A stretch of DNA of 64,000 nucleotides from assembly GCA_943787445.1 (NCBI GenBank), contig CALSML010000026.1, positions 62,001 to 126,000 on the forward strand, in the 5' to 3' direction. The first letter of the stretch is position 1. The number at the start of each line of letters is the position of its first letter. Positions 8,803 to 16,994 of the stretch are shown here, piece by piece. The notes beneath the pieces were generated by a model. That model had not been told where the DNA came from, searched no databases, and saw only the letters and a program-made list of their open reading frames with translations. Source of the DNA: an uncultured Alphaproteobacteria bacterium. Its GTDB lineage: Bacteria > Pseudomonadota > Alphaproteobacteria > UBA6615. A program made the translations under genes and the position numbers.

Positions 8803-9918
8803 ATGAGCGGTAATACTCCGGAAAGTTTGACCGAATTGATCCCGGTTTCCCTGCTGACAGGGTTTCTCGGCAGCGGCAAGACCACGGTTCTCAATCATGT
8901 GCTGCACCATCCGGCCATGGAGAAATCCGCGGTGATCGTGAACGAATTCGGCGAGGTCGGGCTGGATCACGAACTGACAGTCACGGGCGCGGAAGACATG
9001 GTTTTGCTCAACAGCGGCTGCCTGTGCTGCACGGTGCGCGGTGATCTGGTGAACACACTGCGCGACCTGATGATGCTGCGCCTGCGCGAGGATGTGCCGT
9101 CCTTCGAGCGGATTCTGATCGAAACCACCGGGCTCGCCGATCCGGCGCCGATCCTGCACACGCTGATGTCCGATCAGCTGGTGACCAATTACTTCCGCCT
9201 CGACGGGGTCATCGCCACCGTGGATGCGGTGAATGGTGAAGACACGCTGAACCGTCAGTTTGAATCGGTGAAGCAGGCCGCCGTCGCGGATCGTATCCTG
9301 ATGACGAAGACCGATCTGGTGAACTCGTCTGCCGTGACGTCACTGGAAATGCGCCTGAACGCCATCAACCCGGCCGCGCCACGCCTGTGGGTGACCAATG
9401 GCGAGGTGGAGCCCGATGTGCTGTTCAATGCCGGGCTGTTCAATCCCGCCAGCAAGGGCCCGGATGTGGAGCGCTGGCTCCAGGACGAGGCCTATGCCGC
9501 GGAAAAGACCGATGATCATGCAGATGGTCGCGACCATGGACATGATCACGACCATGCCCATGATGTGAACCGGCATGACGATCACATCAGTTCTTTCTGT
9601 GTGACCTATGACGAGCCCCTTCGCCTCGACGCGCTGGAGCAGTGGTTTGATACCATCATGATGCTCAAGGGGCCTGACCTGCTGCGCATCAAGGGCATCG
9701 TGAATGTCGCCGAAGTCGACAAGCCTGTGGTGATCCACGGGGTCCAGCATGTCTTTCACCCGCCCGCTGTTCTTGACGCATGGCCCTCGGAGGACCAGCG
9801 CACGCGGATCGTGTTCATCACCCGTGATGTGGAACGGGAAACCATCGAGGATACGCTTAAATGGTTTTCCGATACCAAGATGCAGGTGAACCCGGCTCCG
9901 AAAACAGGCGTTGTCTGA
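8803..9918 (+). CDS. COG0523 / CobW-family GTPase, putative zinc chaperone
   Basis: 371 residues. Walker A is GFLGSGKT at residues 20-27. The family hallmark CLCC lies at 73-76 within NSGCLCCTVRGDL, and the NKxD-like base-recognition element appears as MTKTDLVN. A histidine/aspartate-rich insert spans residues about 238-262 (HGHDHDHAHD), followed by the CobW C-terminal domain (SSFCVTYDEPLRLDALEQW...HGVQHVFHP). Such proteins deliver zinc (or cobalt or another metal) to target enzymes under limitation; the histidine cluster favours zinc or nickel handling. The divergent hisI variant supports a zinc-homeostasis role rather than cobalamin synthesis, since no cob gene is nearby. Confidence 0.9.
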   Translation: MSGNTPESLTELIPVSLLTGFLGSGKTTVLNHVLHHPAMEKSAVIVNEFGEVGLDHELTVTGAEDMVLLNSGCLCCTVRGDLVNTLRDLMMLRLREDVPSFERILIETTGLADPAPILHTLMSDQLVTNYFRLDGVIATVDAVNGEDTLNRQFESVKQAAVADRILMTKTDLVNSSAVTSLEMRLNAINPAAPRLWVTNGEVEPDVLFNAGLFNPASKGPDVERWLQDEAYAAEKTDDHADGRDHGHDHDHAHDVNRHDDHISSFCVTYDEPLRLDALEQWFDTIMMLKGPDLLRIKGIVNVAEVDKPVVIHGVQHVFHPPAVLDAWPSEDQRTRIVFITRDVERETIEDTLKWFSDTKMQVNPAPKTGVV

Positions 9919-9993
9919 CGCGGCCCTCGATGGCCTCGCCCCCGCACGGCTTTTGCGGGATACTCATTACCCAAACAGAAACTCGAGAACACC

Positions 9994-10773
9994 ATGACTG
10001 ATCCGGTTCAGGTCGAACGTTGCGATGACATCGCGATCGTGTCCATCCATCGCACCGAAAAGCGCAATGCCCTGCGTCAGAAGGATTGGATCGCTGTGGG
10101 GGATGCTGTCGAGTCACTGGGTGACGAGGACAATCTGCGCTGCATCATTTTGCGGGGCGCGGGCGAGGAAGCATTCTGCGCCGGTGCGGATATCACCAAT
10201 TTCGAGGCGGAACGGTCTGACCGCCGCAAGGTGAAGGCCTATGAGAAGGCCACCGATCGCGCGTTTCTGGCGGTGCGCAACTCGCGCTTACCGGTGATCG
10301 CGATGATCCATGGCTTCTGCATTGGCGGCGGGTTCGAGCTGGCCCTGGCCGCGGATCTTCGGATCTCCGGCGAATCCGGGCGCTTCGGCGTGCCGGCAAA
10401 GAATATCGGGTTGTTTCTCGGCTATCATCTGATTCAGTACCTGGCGGATGCCGGCGGGCGCGCTGTCGCGGCGGAAATTCTCCTGGAAGGCCGAATTCTT
10501 TCTGCCGAAGAAGCGGTGTCGAAGAATCTGCTGACCCGCGTGGTCCCCGATGCCGAGCTTGAAGAAGAGGTGATGAAGGCTGCGCGACGCATTGCCGATG
10601 GGGCGCCTCTGTCCCACCGCTTTCACCGCGCCGCTCTGACGCGTCTGGCCGATCCGCGCCCGTTGAGCCGGGCCGAGCTGGAAGCGCAGTTCGACTACGC
10701 GGATAGCGAGGACTACATTGCGGGCTACAACGCTTTCAAGGCGCGTGAGAAGCCGAAATTCCGGGGGCGGTAG
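9994..10773 (+). CDS. Enoyl-CoA hydratase/isomerase family protein
   Basis: 259 residues of the crotonase fold. The two oxyanion-hole segments are visible: GAGEEAFCAGADITNFE and IHGFCIGGGFELALAADLRI, followed by FGVPAKNIGLFLGYHLIQYL. In classical hydratases two glutamates act as acid and base. Here the position after the second motif reads GVPAKNIGL rather than the usual FGxPEvxxGL, so one of them appears replaced and the exact reaction (hydratase, isomerase, or other crotonase chemistry) is uncertain. The end ARRIADGAPLSHRFHRAALTRL is typical of the family. It lies 76 bp after the COG0523 gene and 11 bp before the MFS gene, with which it may be co-transcribed. Confidence 0.85.
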   Translation: MTDPVQVERCDDIAIVSIHRTEKRNALRQKDWIAVGDAVESLGDEDNLRCIILRGAGEEAFCAGADITNFEAERSDRRKVKAYEKATDRAFLAVRNSRLPVIAMIHGFCIGGGFELALAADLRISGESGRFGVPAKNIGLFLGYHLIQYLADAGGRAVAAEILLEGRILSAEEAVSKNLLTRVVPDAELEEEVMKAARRIADGAPLSHRFHRAALTRLADPRPLSRAELEAQFDYADSEDYIAGYNAFKAREKPKFRGR

Positions 10774-10784
10774 AGCCGGTCGTC

Positions 10785-12044
10785 ATGACATCCTCCAACG
10801 AGCGCCCGGCGCCATCTCGGGAATTGTCGCTGCCGCGCCTGATGGGGGTTGTCTTCCTACCCTTCGCGCTGGGTTATTTCTTTTCCTACCTGTATCGCAC
10901 CGTGAACGCGGTGATTGGTCCCGACCTTGCGGTCGAGGTCGGCCTCTCGGCGGGCCAGCTCGGCATGCTGAGCAGCGCCTATTTCGTGACCTTTGCCGTG
11001 GCGCAGATCCCCATCGGGGTCTATCTCGACAGCCATGGTCCCCGGCGGGTGGAAACCGTGCTGCTGGTAATTGCGGCGTTGGGTGCGCTGCTGTTTGCCT
11101 TTGGTGACGGCTTGTGGGGGCTGGTGATCGGACGTGGCCTGATCGGACTGGGCGTCGCGGCCTGTCTGATGGGGTCCTTCAAGGCAATGAGCGAATGGTT
11201 CCCGATTGACCGCCTGCCGTTGATGAACGGTCTGATCGTGGCCTTTGGCGGACTGGGTGCGATGGTGGCCACGGCACCGACCGAAGCACTGGTGGCCGAG
11301 GTCGGCTGGCGCTACGGATTCATTGCCCTTTCGATTGCCACGGCGGTTGTGGCAGCGGCCATCTGGTTTGTCGTACCCGAACGTGTTCGCGCCGGGTCCT
11401 CGGAGCCCATGTCGGTGCGGATCGGCGGGTTGCGCCGGATTTTCACCAGCCGGGCGTTCTGGCGGATCGCGCCGCTGGCCGCGTTTTCACAGGGCGGGTT
11501 TCTCGCCATCCAGACCCTTTGGGCCGGGCCGTGGCTGCGCGATGTGGCGGGTCTGGATTCGAAGGCGGTCAGCTTTGTTCTGCTGGCGGCCGCGGCCGGG
11601 TTCGTGATCGGCAATCTGGGAATCGGCTTTGCCGCGGATCGACTTGTCCGGCGCGGCGTTGCTCCGATCATCGTGGCCGGCTTTGGTATGGGCGCGTTCA
11701 TCATCGTGCAGGTGTTTGTCCTGTTGGAATGGGCCGCGTTCCCGCTTCCGCTCTGGTTCCTGTTCGGCGCGGTGGGGGCCACGGGTGTGCTGTCATTCTC
11801 GGTCCTGGCGCAGACCTTTTCCTCCGAACTGGCCGGTCGGGCGAGCACCGCACAGAATTTGCTGATCTTTGCGACCGCCTTCATCCTGCAATGGGGGATG
11901 GGCGAGGTGATCAACCTCTGGCCGACGACCGCTGACGGCGGATACGCGGCGGTCGGTTACCAGGCTGCCTTTGGTGTGGCACTGGCGTTGCAGGTGCTGG
12001 CGTTTGCCTGGATGCTGCACGGGCGTGAACGAAAGGGCAGTTAG
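10785..12044 (+). CDS. Major facilitator superfamily transporter
   Basis: 419 residues with about twelve hydrophobic helices. Helix 1 starts VVFLPFALGYFFSYLYRTVN, and the cytoplasmic loop 2-3 motif reads YLDSHGPRRVETVLL, a relaxed form of the MFS GxxxDRxGRR signature. The second half begins around RAFWRIAPLAAFSQGGFLAI and has AADRLVRRGVAPIIV in the equivalent loop. The family moves small molecules with ion coupling; this sequence resembles the NNP/ACS-type permeases but no substrate is apparent. It begins 11 bp after the enoyl-CoA hydratase gene, so both are likely on one message. Confidence 0.87.
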   Translation: MTSSNERPAPSRELSLPRLMGVVFLPFALGYFFSYLYRTVNAVIGPDLAVEVGLSAGQLGMLSSAYFVTFAVAQIPIGVYLDSHGPRRVETVLLVIAALGALLFAFGDGLWGLVIGRGLIGLGVAACLMGSFKAMSEWFPIDRLPLMNGLIVAFGGLGAMVATAPTEALVAEVGWRYGFIALSIATAVVAAAIWFVVPERVRAGSSEPMSVRIGGLRRIFTSRAFWRIAPLAAFSQGGFLAIQTLWAGPWLRDVAGLDSKAVSFVLLAAAAGFVIGNLGIGFAADRLVRRGVAPIIVAGFGMGAFIIVQVFVLLEWAAFPLPLWFLFGAVGATGVLSFSVLAQTFSSELAGRASTAQNLLIFATAFILQWGMGEVINLWPTTADGGYAAVGYQAAFGVALALQVLAFAWMLHGRERKGS

Positions 12045-12106
12045 CCGATCTGCAGTTCGCGCAAGAATCGGGTGGTGTTTGCACAGCAGATCGACGAACT
12101 GAACCC

Positions 12107-12823
12107 ATGACTGATGCACGTTTGAACAGAATTCTGAACGGAATCAGCGCAGCTGCGCTCGGGTCGGCTCTCGATGCCCTTGGCCGCGCCGTACAGAAGG
12201 CAGTATTGACGCGCCCGTAATGCCGCCAGCTATCCGCGCTCTATGACAATGCGGACGGGTTTCGCAGCCGGGTTGTTATGGAACATCATGGATACGGTCA
12301 GGGGGAGTACAAATACCTGTCCTACCCATTGCCGGAAATTGTCGCGCAGCTGCGGACCGAGATCTATCCCGCGCTCGCCTCGATCGCAAATGAATGGAAT
12401 GCAAGCCTGAATGTCGCGACACGTTTTCCAGAGGATCACGCAACCTATCTGAAAATCTGTCACCGTGCCGGTCAGACGAAGCCCACGCCACTCCTGCTTC
12501 GTTACGGCCCGGAGGATCACAACCGCCTGCATCAGGACCTCTATGGCGATCATGTGTTTCCGTTGCAGGCAACCATCTTGTTGTCGCGCCCGGAGGACGA
12601 CTTCACCGGAGGCGAGTTTGTCCTGACCGAACAGCGACCACGTCAGCAAAGTCGGGTGGATGTGGTGCCGCTTTCAATCGGGGATTGCGTGATCTTTCCA
12701 GTCCGGGCGCACTCGGTGGCGGGCACCCGTGGTGTGTATCGGGCCTTGATGCGGCATGGCGTCAGTCGCGTGCGGGGTGGTTTGCGCACCACGCTGGGCG
12801 TGATCTTTCACGATGCAGCCTGA
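12107..12823 (+). CDS. 2OG-Fe(II) oxygenase family protein (in-frame TAA in N-terminal part)
   Basis: The conserved part, from the ATG at 12278, has 181 residues, but homology-like sequence continues upstream in the same frame: CRQLSALYDNADGFRSRVV immediately precedes that ATG, and a good start MTDARLNRILNGI lies at 12107. Between them TAA at 12218-12220 interrupts VLTRP-stop-CRQL, where a glutamate codon would fit. The iron-binding HxD is HQD in DHNRLHQDLYGD; the distal histidine and the 2-oxoglutarate arginine are probably in RAHSVAGTRGVYRALMRHG. The family hydroxylates unknown protein or small-molecule substrates. Full length would be about 238 residues. A truncated protein from 12278 would still contain the catalytic core. 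Confidence 0.75.
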
Positions 12824-13855
12824 CGACCGAATTCGATCGCCGTCGTGACCGATCTGTGTGACCGGTACGGATGTCTGGTCGCGCCGGAAGGGGTGAACGA
12901 TCTGGCCGAGGAATTTGGCCGGCATCGGACCATCGATACCGATATTGGTTGGGGGGCGCCGTTTCGGACAATAGAAAGTCTTCAACAGCACATCGTAGAA
13001 TATTAGGTTCTCACCGTAATTGCTGTTGCCCTCTGCAGGGTTGCGCGAATGATGCCAGCGATGCACGGCGGGTGTGTTGAACACGTAGTTCAGCGGCCCG
13101 AACCGCATCTCGATATTGCAATGGGTCAGCATGCCGATGAAGGCGGTGATGGATGTCACCCAGATGAACACATCCGACGGCGCGCCCGCCAGAAACAGCA
13201 GTGGCTGACACAACAGGATGCTTGTCACCGTGTCGACAACGTGGAATCGCCCGGTGTTGAAGAACCACAATCGTGGGGCGCTGTGATGCACGGCGTGGAA
13301 GCGCCAGAGGAGGGGCCATTCATGGCCAAGGCGATGGGCGGCATACATGCCTGCCTCGGCGATGAGCAGACCGAGAATTACCTGCAGCATCATTGGCCAA
13401 TGGGTTGGCCACAGGCCGCCGCCCTTGGATGCGGCGGCTTCGGCGATGCCGATGGTCACACCCACAACAACAAGCACTTGCACAAAGCCCTTGTTGAGAA
13501 GCGTGTGTGCCAGATCGGCGGGCATCTGCCCGTCATTCTCGAGCCACGCACGCTCATGGGGAAGAATCCGTTCGAGCGCAAACAGGGTGAGCGCGAGACA
13601 GACATAGGTGATGTTGAAAAAGATCGCCGTGTGTTCGGTCTGGATTCCAAACGATGTTGCAAAAATGCAGCTCGACAGGATGGCGGGCCAGAGCAGGAAT
13701 GTCAGGCCGTATATGATGATGTTCTGTTTACGACCATCGCCGGTGATGGCGTCGATCTGCCCCGATGACACAATACTCAAGATCGTCCTCCGCAACGGAT
13801 GTCGGCTTTTTGTACCCAAGCTTGATAAGCCCGCCCCGGCGCTGTTATGCCACAA
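12674..13855 (-). CDS. Sterol desaturase / fatty acid hydroxylase superfamily protein
   Basis: An integral-membrane di-iron enzyme with the characteristic histidine boxes HRLGH (inside AHRLGHEWPLLWRF), HAVHH and HRWHH, plus several hydrophobic helices (YGLTFLLWPAILSSCIFATS and others). These enzymes hydroxylate or desaturate lipids using oxygen. The 393-residue frame is longer than usual at both ends. The N-terminus before IIIYGLTFLLW lacks conservation; GTG near 13771 is an alternative start. The last ~80 residues after KFLGQIVHPFRRD read antisense to the dioxygenase gene and look non-native, so the true end may be near 12880 after an undetected frame change. Confidence 0.82.
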   Translation of the reverse strand: MWHNSAGAGLSSLGTKSRHPLRRTILSIVSSGQIDAITGDGRKQNIIIYGLTFLLWPAILSSCIFATSFGIQTEHTAIFFNITYVCLALTLFALERILPHERAWLENDGQMPADLAHTLLNKGFVQVLVVVGVTIGIAEAAASKGGGLWPTHWPMMLQVILGLLIAEAGMYAAHRLGHEWPLLWRFHAVHHSAPRLWFFNTGRFHVVDTVTSILLCQPLLFLAGAPSDVFIWVTSITAFIGMLTHCNIEMRFGPLNYVFNTPAVHRWHHSRNPAEGNSNYGENLIFYDVLLKTFYCPKRRPPTNIGIDGPMPAKFLGQIVHPFRRDQTSVPVTQIGHDGDRIRSSGCIVKDHAQRGAQTTPHATDAMPHQGPIHTTGARHRVRPDWKDHAIPD

Positions 13856-13928
13856 TCATATCGGCTTTTGGAACGTATTACCGTCTCGTGCCACCATCGT
13901 CCGGCCGAGACGGAAAAGGATTGCCCTG

Positions 13929-14372
13929 ATGACCCCCATGACAGGAGCCGCCGGGCTTCAGGTCAGCCGCAACGTGTTCGTACCCGAGGGCGAGCTTGAG
14001 GAGCGTTTTGTGCGGTCCGGCGGTCCGGGCGGTCAGAACGTCAACAAGGTCTCGACAGCGGTTGAGTTGCGGTTTGATGTGGAGGCCTCTCCCAGCCTGT
14101 CCCCTGAAGTGAAAGCTCGATTGCGCAAGCTTGCGGGAACACGGCTGACGAATGACGGCATTCTGGTGCTGCGCGCGGAACGATTTCGAACTCAGGAACG
14201 CAATCGGGCGGATGCGCGCATGCGGCTGCTCGATTTGCTCAAGCGTGCCCTGATTGCGCCGCGCAAACGCCGGCCGACGCGCCCCACCCGGGCCTCAAGG
14301 GAACGGCGGTTGCAGTCGAAGGAGCGGCGTGGCCGGACGAAAGCCCTGCGTCGGGCACCGCCCAAGGACTGA
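13929..14372 (+). CDS. arfB: Peptidyl-tRNA hydrolase ArfB (alternative ribosome rescue factor)
   Basis: 147 residues from the ATG at 13929. The catalytic GGQ is at 34-36 within VRSGGPGGQNVNKVSTAVEL, and the basic C-terminal tail (RKRRPTRPTRASRERRLQSK and beyond) is the extension that reads the empty mRNA channel of stalled ribosomes. There is no stop-codon recognition domain, which separates it from release factors 1 and 2. The open frame extends upstream to 13608, but that part runs antisense to the sterol desaturase gene and is unconserved. ArfB releases peptides from ribosomes stalled on non-stop messages. Confidence 0.93.
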   Translation: MTPMTGAAGLQVSRNVFVPEGELEERFVRSGGPGGQNVNKVSTAVELRFDVEASPSLSPEVKARLRKLAGTRLTNDGILVLRAERFRTQERNRADARMRLLDLLKRALIAPRKRRPTRPTRASRERRLQSKERRGRTKALRRAPPKD

Positions 14373-14375
14373 AAA

Positions 14376-14810
14376 CTATTTGCCCGGCTTGACCACCAGG
14401 CGGACCAGACCCATTGCACCCAGGACCGGAAAGTTCCGCTGTAGCAGATGCCAGAGCACCCAGGCTGTTATTCCGAAGCCTTAGAAATGCACGATCTGGT
14501 CATAGCGCAGGAAAACAAACTCGCCCGCCGCATAGACCGGCAGCACCACATGCGCGTAGAGCACGCTGTCGGCGACAGGAACCCCACCGCCAGCCATGTG
14601 GATCAGTCCCCAGAGGGACAGCGCCCAGAGGATGAGGGATGGAAATCCCGCACTCCGCTGGCCGAGCGCGACAAGGCCCACAAGGATCAGCAGAGTGATC
14701 ACATACCAGAGGAATTCGCTGTTGCCGCTCGACAGGAAGATTGCGCCGAAAATGGCGGTATATCCCAATGTGAAGCCGAGCACGGCCCATTCGGATGGTT
14801 TGATGGTCAT
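14376..14810 (-). CDS. Small multi-spanning membrane protein (in-frame TAA)
   Basis: From MTIKPSEWAVLGFTLGYTAI the frame gives about four hydrophobic helices and the segment LRYDQIVHF, where TAA (complement of 14481-14483) stops it after 109 residues. The same frame continues for 34 more codons with a plausible amphipathic helix and basic end (GFGITAWVLWHLLQRNFPVL ... VKPGK) to a TAG at 14376. The stop replaces what would be an aromatic codon in HF-stop-GFG. The pattern is reminiscent of DUF2238/YjdF-like membrane proteins, but I am not sure. It converges on arfB with a gap of only a few bases. Confidence 0.6.
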
Positions 14811-14846
14811 GGCGTCATGATGAACGGAAATGCACGCCGTGACAGC

Positions 14847-15422
14847 CTATTTCGTGCGGACCAGTTTGCCCTGCACGCGCACCTGTATGGCTTCGTCCTC
14901 TAACCGTATGAATGTGATGTCCATGCCTTTTGCGGTCAGGGTACGGCGGTAGACCTGCAACTCCGAGCCGCCATCCTCGCCGATTGCCAGAGAATAAACC
15001 GTCATGTCGTTGCCCCGGACAGCGGCCCAGCGCACGGCTTCGCCCAGCAGGGGATTGGGTAGTTCCGATTTCTGAAACAGGCCACCCTCGGAGGCCAGCA
15101 AGTAGAGGTTTTCCCGGTCCTTGACCGGCGCGAAATGTTCCTCCACTTCGCGACGCTTTACATCGTCACCGGTACGCGCACCATCGGCCCCGCGGATGAC
15201 GGTGATCCATTTCAGGGTGAAGCCATCCTCCTTGAAACTCTCGATTGTGACGTCGAGGTCGCGGTCTTCCTTTTGTCCGGTTGCCAGAATATCGGCGGTG
15301 CCGGATCCGACATAGGAACCAAAGAACTTTTCAGCCAGTTCATTGGCCTGCGCCATGCTCGGATGGATGACCAGCAGTGCAGCCGCAACGAGGAACGCGC
15401 GGATCGGGAAGCCCGGTATCAT
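14847..15422 (-). CDS. Secreted protein of unknown function, paralogue A
   Basis: 191 residues with a Sec signal peptide (residues 1-26, ending AQA). The mature part starts NELAEKFFGSYVGSGTADIL, then has a beta-rich pattern with DLDVTIESF, FTLKWITVIRGADG and a C-terminal VYRRTLTAKGMDITFIRLED. The same layout appears in the next gene upstream in the operon (15444-16007), so the two are tandem paralogues with low identity. No cysteine pairs, lipobox or enzymatic motif is visible. The predicted location is the periplasm. I do not recognise a named family; a small beta-barrel or lipocalin-like binding protein is possible but unproven. Confidence 0.8.
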   Translation of the reverse strand: MIPGFPIRAFLVAAALLVIHPSMAQANELAEKFFGSYVGSGTADILATGQKEDRDLDVTIESFKEDGFTLKWITVIRGADGARTGDDVKRREVEEHFAPVKDRENLYLLASEGGLFQKSELPNPLLGEAVRWAAVRGNDMTVYSLAIGEDGGSELQVYRRTLTAKGMDITFIRLEDEAIQVRVQGKLVRTK

Positions 15423-15443
15423 TGAAAATTTGCCTTTCAGGAT

Positions 15444-16007
15444 CTAGTCGCCGACCTTGACGAGCCGTGCATCAACCTGCCGCTTTGGTTCGCCATTGGA
15501 CACGTTGGTGAATTTGAGGCGCATCCCTGTGCCTTCAAGTGTCCGGTCATAGGTCTGAATGACATAGCCGCCCGTGGCAGTGATCCGCATCACATGAACC
15601 GTCAGGGTTCGGTCGTTGATGTTGGTCCAGCCCAGGCCTTCCGGGCTGCGCGGATCCTGCGCACCGACTGCGTTGAACACACCGGGTTGTCCGGAGGGCA
15701 GGAAGGACATGCGCTGGGTCCGCTTGCGCACATCGGGATTGTTCGGGTCACCGCCACCGCGGATGACGCTGGTCCACTCCACGTAAAACCCCGGGGCTTC
15801 CGGGCTGATCCGGACATCGAGGTCGCGGACCGTGACGCCGAAATACAGACTGTCGCTGTTCTCGGCGACGCCCGAACCCTGGAAGTGGCCGTAGAAGGCT
15901 GTGATCGGGAGGTTTTCGGCATGTGCGGCGTTTGCGCTGGCCAGCAGGCCGAGGGCGAAAAGCGGTGCCAGGATGCGGCGGGTCAGGAAGGTCATAGATG
16001 CGTCCAA
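15444..16007 (-). CDS. Secreted protein of unknown function, paralogue B
   Basis: 187 residues with a signal peptide of about 30 residues ending AHA; Met5 (MTFLTRR) is an alternative start. The mature part begins ENLPITAFYGHFQGSGVAEN, and continues with DLDVRIS, GFYVEWTSVIRGGGD, LTVHVMRITATGGYVIQTYD and RTLEGTGMRLKFTNVSNGEP. The FxGxxxGSG start, DLDV, WxSVIRG and the RTLxxxGM end match paralogue A, which begins 21 bp downstream in the same operon. No catalytic motif is evident. A tandem exported pair implies a shared envelope role, perhaps as a complex. Confidence 0.8.
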   Translation of the reverse strand: MDASMTFLTRRILAPLFALGLLASANAAHAENLPITAFYGHFQGSGVAENSDSLYFGVTVRDLDVRISPEAPGFYVEWTSVIRGGGDPNNPDVRKRTQRMSFLPSGQPGVFNAVGAQDPRSPEGLGWTNINDRTLTVHVMRITATGGYVIQTYDRTLEGTGMRLKFTNVSNGEPKRQVDARLVKVGD

Positions 16008-16108
16008 TTCTTTCTGTGCGCCGTAAGTCGCGATCCGGCGTCTTTCGGAACGAACTTATATCAGGATGAACGCGGGACAAACTCCCACGTTGTAAGAAGG
16101 ATTTAAAA

Positions 16109-16969
16109 TCAGGGCCAGGTTACTTCCGGGGGCATGGACATCAGGATCGCCTCCACATTGCCGCCGGTCTTCAGGCCGAACTGGGTGCCCCGGTCGTAGA
16201 GCAGGTTGAACTCGGCATAGCGCCCGCGGCGCTGCAGCTGGTGCGCGCGCTGCGCCTCGGTCCAGGACCTGTCCATGTGCCGGCGCACGAGCTGGGGGTA
16301 AATGTCCAGAAACGCCAGCCCGACATCACGGGTGAAGGCGAAATCGGCATCCCAGTCGCCCGTGTCGACATAGTCGTAGAAGATTCCGCCGACACCGCGC
16401 GCCTCATTGCGGTGGGGCAGGAAGAAGTACTCGTCGCACCATTCCTTGAATTTCTCGTAATAGGCAGGGTCGTGGGCATCGCAGGCCGCCTGCAGGGCGG
16501 CGTGGAAATCCCTTGTGTCGTCGTCATCCGGGGTCATGGGGGTGAGGTCGGCACCGCCGCCGAACCAGCCCTTGGAGGTGACGATGTGGCGGGTGTTCAT
16601 GTGGACGGCGGGCACCAGCGGGGACTGCATATGTGCCACCAGCGACACCCCGGCGGCCCAGAACTTGCCGTCGTCTTCCGCGCCTGGGATGCGCGCGCGG
16701 AACCCTTCCGAGAAGGTGCCCTCGACACGCGAGATGTTGACGCCGACCTTCTCGAAGACGCGCCCGCGCATGATTGACATCTCGCCGCCGCCACCTGGCG
16801 CGCCGCCTTCATCGGGTCGCGTCCAGCTGGACCGCTCGAACCGACCGGGCGCAGCGTCACGCATTGGCCCCGTATGTTCGTCCTCGATGGCTTCGAAGGC
16901 GGCGCAGATGCGGTCGCGCAGGGTGGCAAACCAGTCTGCGGCGGCCTGTTTCTGGGTTTCGTCGGACAT
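16109..16969 (-). CDS. hemF: Oxygen-dependent coproporphyrinogen III oxidase
   Basis: 286 residues, the normal HemF size. Characteristic segments are [20 protein letters not shown] near the start, [20 protein letters not shown] with the adjacent GADLTPM, and the C-terminal [20 protein letters not shown] followed by [14 protein letters not shown]. The enzyme converts coproporphyrinogen III to protoporphyrinogen IX with molecular oxygen in heme synthesis, so the organism respires aerobically. It sits 25 bp downstream of trmL on the same strand, a linkage also seen in other alphaproteobacteria next to the petABC operon. All conserved regions are intact. Confidence 0.95.
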   Translation of the reverse strand: MSDETQKQAAADWFATLRDRICAAFEAIEDEHTGPMRDAAPGRFERSSWTRPDEGGAPGGGGEMSIMRGRVFEKVGVNISRVEGTFSEGFRARIPGAEDDGKFWAAGVSLVAHMQSPLVPAVHMNTRHIVTSKGWFGGGADLTPMTPDDDDTRDFHAALQAACDAHDPAYYEKFKEWCDEYFFLPHRNEARGVGGIFYDYVDTGDWDADFAFTRDVGLAFLDIYPQLVRRHMDRSWTEAQRAHQLQRRGRYAEFNLLYDRGTQFGLKTGGNVEAILMSMPPEVTWP

Positions 16970-16994
16970 TGCTGCGCCTGTTCCTTCTAACTCT

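Noticed and set aside
9943..9961. CCCGCA/TGCGGG hairpin after the COG0523 gene as terminator
   Set aside because: The six-base stem is followed by ATACTC rather than a T tract; too weak to list as a feature.
12107..14810. TAA read as a sense codon or suppressed
   Set aside because: TAA terminates intact genes such as csaA in the same window, and only two in-frame cases exist; mutation or error is simpler.
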